From Gammaproteobacteria bacterium (GTDB lineage: Bacteria > Pseudomonadota > Gammaproteobacteria > Pseudomonadales > Azotimanducaceae), in contig JAUILI010000024.1 of assembly GCA_030433075.1 (NCBI GenBank), forward strand, positions 1 through 32,515: 32,515 nucleotides of DNA, in the 5' to 3' direction. Position 1 is the first letter of the stretch; each line of letters opens with the position of its first letter. Shown piece by piece: positions 27,990 through 32,515 of this stretch. The notes below the pieces were generated by a model. The model saw only the letters and a program-made list of their open reading frames with translations, did not search any database and was not told the origin of the DNA. The position numbers were made by a program, and so were the translations under genes.

Positions 27990-29689
27990 TAGCCCGCAGC
28001 GCCACCGTCCGGGGCCCGGCCGTCGACGCCGCCCTCAAGCACGCCCGTTTCCGGGTTCACCACGATGACCTCCGCGACCCCCTGGCGGCTCTGGGCGCGC
28101 GTTTCGTGCCCCATCGCCTCCAGCAGCCCCACCGTGTCCGGGGAGAACAGCTGCGCTTCATAGCTGATGCGGTCCGGTAGCCACTGGTGATGGATGCGGC
28201 CCGCGTCCACCGCCGCCTGAGCGTTCATGCCGTGGTCGACCACATTGAGGATGGTTTGGAGGGTGGTATTGATGATGGTGCGACCGCCCGGCGAGCCGGT
28301 GACCATGAACAGCGCACCGTCCTTCGCGACGATGGTGGGGGACATGCTCGACAGCATGCGCTTGCCCGGCTCGGCCACGTTCGGCGGCGTACCAATGAGG
28401 CCGCGCGTATCCGTCAGCCCGGGCTTGCCGTTGAAGTCCCCCATTTCATTGTTCAAAAGGAAGCCAGCGCCGGGAACCACAATCCCCGAGCCGTAGCTGT
28501 ATTCCAGCGTATAGGTCACGGAGACCGCATTGCGCGCCCCATCGACTACGGAGAAGTGGGTGGTTTCCGGGCTTTCGTAGCCCCAGGTGAAGCTGCCGGG
28601 ATCGGACACGGAGGCCGTCTTTTCATCGATGGATTCGCGAAGGGCCGTGGCATAGTCCTTCGAGAGGAGTTCGGCGAGGGGCATGTCCGGGTTGAAGTCC
28701 GGGTCGCCCAGATACCGGGCCCGGTTGGCATAGCCCCGGCGCATGGCTTCGGTCATGAGGTGCAGGGTGCGGGCCGAGCCAAAGCCCGAGGCGGAAAGAT
28801 CGTAGCCCTCGAGGACGTTGAGCATTTGCACCATGGTGACGCCGCCGGAGCTCGGAGGCGGCATACCAATAATCTCGTAACCCCGGTAGCTGCCGAGGAT
28901 CGGGGCGCGGCGTACGGCCTCGTAGGCCTTGAGATCGTCATGGGTGATGATCCCCCCGTTGGCGGCCATCTCCTTTACGAGCAGGTTCGCCGTTTCCCCC
29001 TCGTAGAAGCCCTTCGGGCCGGCTTCGGCGATGCGCTCGAGGGTGGCCGCGAGGTCGCGCTGCACGAGCCGGTCCCCGGCTTCGTAGGGCGTGCCGTCCT
29101 TGGTGAACTGGGCCACGGAGGCGGGGTAGGGCTCGAAGCGTCGCATGCCCGTGGTGCTGAGGGAGCGGGCAAGGCCATGGGTGACGGTGAAGCCGTCCCG
29201 GGCCAGGGCGATGGCCGGGGCGACCAGGCGGGCCCAGGGTAGGGTGCCGCCGTCCTGCCAGGCCAAATGCAGGCCGGCGACGGTGCCCGGCACCCCCACC
29301 GCGAGGTGGCTCGAATGGTGCTTTTCGTAGTCGTAGTTCCCGGCCTCGTCCAGCCACATCTCCGGGTGCGCTGCCGCCGGCGCCTTTTCCCGGAAGTCAT
29401 AGGTTTGGGCGTCACCCTTTGCCGGGCGATGGATGAGGAAGCCGCCACCGCCGATGTTTCCCGCCGTGGGATGGGTCACCGCCAGGGCGAAGGCCGTGGC
29501 CACAGCCGCATCAATGGCGTTGCCGCCCTCCCGGAGCACCTGCGCGCCGGCCTCGGAGGCCAGCGCATTCTGCGACACCACCATGCCATGGCTGGCGTAC
29601 TGGGGGCCGTTGGCCGCCAGCACGAGCTGGCTGACGGTGAGGGTCAAAAGCCACACAAGGCCGTGGCGTAGCGTTTTCCGAAGGTTCAT
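27986..29689 (-). CDS. ggt: Gamma-glutamyltranspeptidase (glutathione hydrolase), periplasmic
   Basis: 567 residues with a signal peptide at 1-25 (hydrophobic LVWLLTLTVSQLVLA, cleavage after about ALA-A). It is an Ntn hydrolase that self-cleaves before the nucleophile Thr376 in ESPETTHFSVVD. Substrate residues include Arg100 (YDFREKAP), NNEMGDF, LSSMSPT and GSPGGRTIINT. NIGGGGFLIHR is the family's N-terminal motif. It cleaves gamma-glutamyl bonds of glutathione in the periplasm, releasing glutamate and Cys-Gly. GGAG lies nine bases before the ATG. It is 30 bases downstream of acs, so likely the last gene of a pgi-acs-ggt run. The stop overlaps the converging transporter gene. Confidence 0.96.
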   Translation of the reverse strand: MNLRKTLRHGLVWLLTLTVSQLVLAANGPQYASHGMVVSQNALASEAGAQVLREGGNAIDAAVATAFALAVTHPTAGNIGGGGFLIHRPAKGDAQTYDFREKAPAAAHPEMWLDEAGNYDYEKHHSSHLAVGVPGTVAGLHLAWQDGGTLPWARLVAPAIALARDGFTVTHGLARSLSTTGMRRFEPYPASVAQFTKDGTPYEAGDRLVQRDLAATLERIAEAGPKGFYEGETANLLVKEMAANGGIITHDDLKAYEAVRRAPILGSYRGYEIIGMPPPSSGGVTMVQMLNVLEGYDLSASGFGSARTLHLMTEAMRRGYANRARYLGDPDFNPDMPLAELLSKDYATALRESIDEKTASVSDPGSFTWGYESPETTHFSVVDGARNAVSVTYTLEYSYGSGIVVPGAGFLLNNEMGDFNGKPGLTDTRGLIGTPPNVAEPGKRMLSSMSPTIVAKDGALFMVTGSPGGRTIINTTLQTILNVVDHGMNAQAAVDAGRIHHQWLPDRISYEAQLFSPDTVGLLEAMGHETRAQSRQGVAEVIVVNPETGVLEGGVDGRAPDGGAAGY

Positions 29690-29719
29690 AGACCAGTTCT
29701 CCGAAGGGGCTTAGCCCAC

Positions 29720-31678
29720 TTATTGATGGGCGCGCTCGCGCACCAGGGCATCCACCACGCTGGGATCCGCGAGGGTGCTGGTGTCGCCAAGGGCGTCGAT
29801 TTCGTTTGCGGCAATTTTTCTCAGGATTCGGCGCATGATCTTTCCCGAGCGCGTTTTCGGCAGCCCCGGCGCCCATTGGATGACCTCGGGCTTTGCGAAG
29901 GGGCCGATCTCCTGGCGGACGAGGTTCACGAGGGCCGTTTCTAGCGCCGCCAGGGCCTCCGCCGTTTTGTCCGCGTCGACCATGAGGGTCACGTAGGCGT
30001 AAATGGCTTGGCCCTTCACGTCGTGATCAAAGCCCACCACCGCGGCCTCCGCGACGGCAGGGTGGAGCACGAGGGCACTTTCCACCTCCGCGGTGCCAAT
30101 GCGATGGCCCGAGACGTTAATCACGTCGTCCACGCGCCCCGTGATCCAGTAGTCCCCATCTTCGTCGCGGCGCGCGCCATCGCCGGTGAAATAGACCCCG
30201 GGGTAGGTGCTGTAATAGGTGTCCACCACGCGCTGGTGATCACCGTAGACCGTACGAATTTGGCTCGGCCAGCTGCTTTCGATGACCAGGTTTCCGGAAG
30301 CTGCGCCATCGTCAGGCAGGCGCTTGCCCTCGGCGTCCATGAGCGCGGGGCGCACCCCAAAGAAGGGGCGGGTGGCCGAGCCGGGCTTTAGGGTCGTCGC
30401 GCCAGGTAGGGGCGTAATTAGGACTGCGCCCGTTTCCGTCTGCCACCAGGTATCGACGATGGGGCAGCGCTGTTCCCCCACCACGGTGTAATACCAGTTC
30501 CAGGCTTCCGGGTTAATCGGTTCGCCGACCGAGCCCAGAAGGCGCAGGGACTGGCGACTGCTACGGGTAACGAAGCGGTCCCCTTCCCCCATGACCTGGC
30601 GAATCATGGTGGGCGCGGTGTAGAAGATGGCCACCTGGTGCTTATCGATGACCTCCCAGGCGCGCCCGGCATCGGGCCAGGTGGGCACCCCCTCGAACAT
30701 CAGGGTGGTGGCCCCGTTCGCGAGGGGGCCATAGACGATATAGCTGTGCCCCGTGATCCAGCCGACGTCGGCGGTGCACCAGTAGATTTCTCCCTCCCGG
30801 TAGTCGAAGACATAGCGGAAGGTCATGGCGGCCATGAGAAGGTAGCCCCCGGTGGTGTGGAGTACCCCCTTTGGCTTTCCCGTGGAACCGGAGGTATAGA
30901 GGATAAAGAGCGGGTCCTCTGCATCCATCGGTTCCGGGGGGCAGTCTGGGGCTTCGGCGCCGGTGGCCTCGTGGTACCAAATATCTCGCGGGGCCTCCCA
31001 GGGCACCTCCGCGCCGGTGCGCTGCACCGTGAGCACCGTGTGCACCCCGGGGCATTTCTCCAGGGCGGCCTCGACATTGGCCTTTAGGGGAATGCGCTTG
31101 CCGCCCCGCACCCCTTCGTCAGCGGTGATCACCACCTCGCAGTCCGCATCGAGGATGCGATCCTGGAGGGACTGGGGGGAAAAGCCGCCAAAGACCACGG
31201 AGTGGATCGCGCCGATGCGGGCGCAGGCCAGCATGGCGAAGGCCGCCTCGGGAATCATGGGCATATAGATGCAAACCCGATCGCCCTTTTTGACGCCTCG
31301 GGTTTTGAGGGCGTTAGCAAGTCGGCAGATGGCCTCGTAGGCCTCCTGATAGGAGATGGCTCGGCTGTCGTCCGGGTTGTCCCCTTCCCAGAGGATCGCC
31401 GTTTGCGAGGCTCGCGCGGGAAGGTGCCGGTCGATGCAGTTCACGCAGGCGTTTAGGGTGCCGCCGGCGAACCACTTCACTTCGCCCCGGGCCATGTTCA
31501 CCTCGGACACCCGATCCCACTGATCGCTCATCCAGGTGAGTTGGCTACGCGCTTGCCGATCAAAGAAGCCCTCCGGGTCTTCGATCGATTCGGCGTACAG
31601 GGCCTCGTAGCGCTCGGCGTTGATTTGCGCCGTCGCGGCTAGGTCGGCGGGTACGGGGTAACGCTGCACCTCGGACAT
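29720..31678 (-). CDS. acs: Acetyl-CoA synthetase (AMP-forming)
   Basis: 652 residues, identical in length to E. coli Acs. The AMP-binding P-loop is [11 protein letters not shown] (261-271). DTWWQTETG (409-417) is the acetate-pocket and adenylate motif. The A8 hinge region reads [20 protein letters not shown]. The C-terminal [16 protein letters not shown] contains Lys613, the residue acetylated in the Pat/CobB control system. It activates acetate to acetyl-CoA. The start is ATG 31678 (minus) with GGAGGGGGAG upstream. It lies 26 bases after pgi and 30 before ggt. Confidence 0.98.
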   Translation of the reverse strand: MSEVQRYPVPADLAATAQINAERYEALYAESIEDPEGFFDRQARSQLTWMSDQWDRVSEVNMARGEVKWFAGGTLNACVNCIDRHLPARASQTAILWEGDNPDDSRAISYQEAYEAICRLANALKTRGVKKGDRVCIYMPMIPEAAFAMLACARIGAIHSVVFGGFSPQSLQDRILDADCEVVITADEGVRGGKRIPLKANVEAALEKCPGVHTVLTVQRTGAEVPWEAPRDIWYHEATGAEAPDCPPEPMDAEDPLFILYTSGSTGKPKGVLHTTGGYLLMAAMTFRYVFDYREGEIYWCTADVGWITGHSYIVYGPLANGATTLMFEGVPTWPDAGRAWEVIDKHQVAIFYTAPTMIRQVMGEGDRFVTRSSRQSLRLLGSVGEPINPEAWNWYYTVVGEQRCPIVDTWWQTETGAVLITPLPGATTLKPGSATRPFFGVRPALMDAEGKRLPDDGAASGNLVIESSWPSQIRTVYGDHQRVVDTYYSTYPGVYFTGDGARRDEDGDYWITGRVDDVINVSGHRIGTAEVESALVLHPAVAEAAVVGFDHDVKGQAIYAYVTLMVDADKTAEALAALETALVNLVRQEIGPFAKPEVIQWAPGLPKTRSGKIMRRILRKIAANEIDALGDTSTLADPSVVDALVRERAHQ

Positions 31679-31704
31679 GACTTCTCCCCCTCCGGTTTGG
31701 ACTG

Positions 31705-32515
31705 TTATGGCTTCCCGTCAGTGGCGAGGGCCGCGTGCAGGCTGGCCTGGGCGCTTGCGCTGAGTACTGGGGCGTCGCCCTCAGGATCCTGCGCGGCATA
31801 GAGCGTATCCCCCAGCACCTTGCCGAATTCCACGCCCCACTGATCGAAGGAATTAATGCCCCAGAGCATACCGTGGCAAAACACCTTGTGCTCGTGCAGA
31901 GCGAGCAGCGCACCGAGGCTGGCAGCGTCCACCTGATCGATGATGAGCAGGCTCGATGGATGATTGCCCGGGAGCTGCTTGTGGGGCGCGAGGCGCTCGG
32001 CCTCCTCGGGAGCGGCGCCGCCGGCGGTCAGGCTGGCGCGAACTTCGGCCTCCGTCAGGCCCCGGGCGAAGGCCTCCGCCTGGGCAATGCAGTGAGCCCG
32101 TAGCCAGCGCTGATGATCCTCGAGCCCCGGGGCTCCCCGGCGCGGGAAGACAAAGGTGGCGCTGAAGGGCTGGGTGCCCTGGTGGAGCAGCTGGTGCGTG
32201 GCGTGCTGCCCATTGGTGCCCACGGTCCCCCAGAGGATAGTCCCCGTGGCCTCGGGCACGGGCCTCCCGTCCACCGTGACCGACTTTCCATTGCTCTCCA
32301 TCTCAAGCTGCTGGAGATAGGCCGGCAGCTGGGTCAGGGCATCGGCGTAGGGCAGAAAGGCATGGGACTGGGTGCCCAACACGTTCTGATTCCAAAATTC
32401 GAAGAGGGCGAGTAGCAGGGGCAGGTTCTGTGCCCCCTCCGCCGTGCGAAAGTGCTCATCCATGGCCCGGGCGCCGGCGAGGAGCGCTTTGAAGGTCTCC
32501 ATGCCCTGGGCAATG
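31705..32515 (-). CDS. pgi: Glucose-6-phosphate isomerase, C-terminal half (continues beyond the window end)
   Basis: The frame is open from the right edge (IAQG before METF) to TAA at 31705-31707, giving about 269 residues of the usual 550. The family is clear from [38 protein letters not shown] and [12 protein letters not shown], with the conserved Lys near the C-terminus. The catalytic Glu of the canonical GEPGTNGQHA segment is Thr here ([11 protein letters not shown], codon at 32224-32226). The usual His after FxxP (QTQHP in mammals) seems absent, in [11 protein letters not shown]. It may be a diverged subfamily. It leads into acs on the same strand. Confidence 0.93.
   Translation of the reverse strand, partial: IAQGMETFKALLAGARAMDEHFRTAEGAQNLPLLLALFEFWNQNVLGTQSHAFLPYADALTQLPAYLQQLEMESNGKSVTVDGRPVPEATGTILWGTVGTNGQHATHQLLHQGTQPFSATFVFPRRGAPGLEDHQRWLRAHCIAQAEAFARGLTEAEVRASLTAGGAAPEEAERLAPHKQLPGNHPSSLLIIDQVDAASLGALLALHEHKVFCHGMLWGINSFDQWGVEFGKVLGDTLYAAQDPEGDAPVLSASAQASLHAALATDGKP

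Noticed and set aside
28187-29242. 351-codon plus-strand frame opposite ggt
   Set aside because: Gly/His/Ala-rich translation typical of antisense shadows; ggt on the minus strand has all its catalytic motifs.

Overview
This window is a GC-rich stretch of core chromosome from a gammaproteobacterium. The gene order hrcA-grpE-dnaK-dnaJ / dapB-carA-carB-greA / yhbY-rlmE-ftsH-folP-glmM-tpiA-secG / tRNA-Leu(GAG)-tRNA-fMet / rimP-nusA-infB-rbfA-truB-rpsO-pnp resembles the arrangement in Pseudomonadales and Oceanospirillales (Pseudomonas/Halomonas-like). I cannot name a species. There is no phage, insertion sequence, CRISPR array, plasmid gene or secretion cluster. I did not find a new multi-gene system. 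The less expected material is regulatory DNA and a few altered residues in otherwise conserved enzymes.

Layout: (1) 1-4182, heat shock block: the end of hrcA, then grpE, dnaK and dnaJ. Sigma-32-type promoters lie before grpE and before dnaK, a hairpin lies between dnaK and dnaJ, and a terminator follows dnaJ. (2) 4181-5586: a TetR-family regulator whose start is covered by an operator-like inverted repeat, overlapping dapB. (3) 5587-10713: a promoter, a 13-codon leader ORF and a terminator-like hairpin form a candidate attenuator ahead of carA-carB-greA. (4) 10710-17180: yhbY on the minus strand, divergent from rlmE; then ftsH (third sigma-32-type promoter), folP, glmM, tpiA and secG. (5) 17181-17570: two tRNA genes, each with its own promoter, and a terminator. 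(6) 17595-26298: the ribosome-maturation and RNA-decay operon rimP-nusA-infB-rbfA-truB-rpsO-pnp, closed by a bidirectional terminator. (7) 26361-32515, more variable: a GNAT acetyltransferase (minus), a YkvI-like membrane protein (plus), and a minus-strand run pgi-acs-ggt, with pgi running off the window end.

The genes mostly serve growth-coupled housekeeping: protein folding and membrane proteolysis under heat stress, carbamoyl phosphate supply for arginine and pyrimidines, lysine/peptidoglycan precursors (DapB, GlmM), folate, glycolysis, protein export, translation initiation and RNA turnover. Coordinates, motifs and hairpins were read by eye from the sequence. Promoter and attenuator calls are pattern matches and have not been tested.
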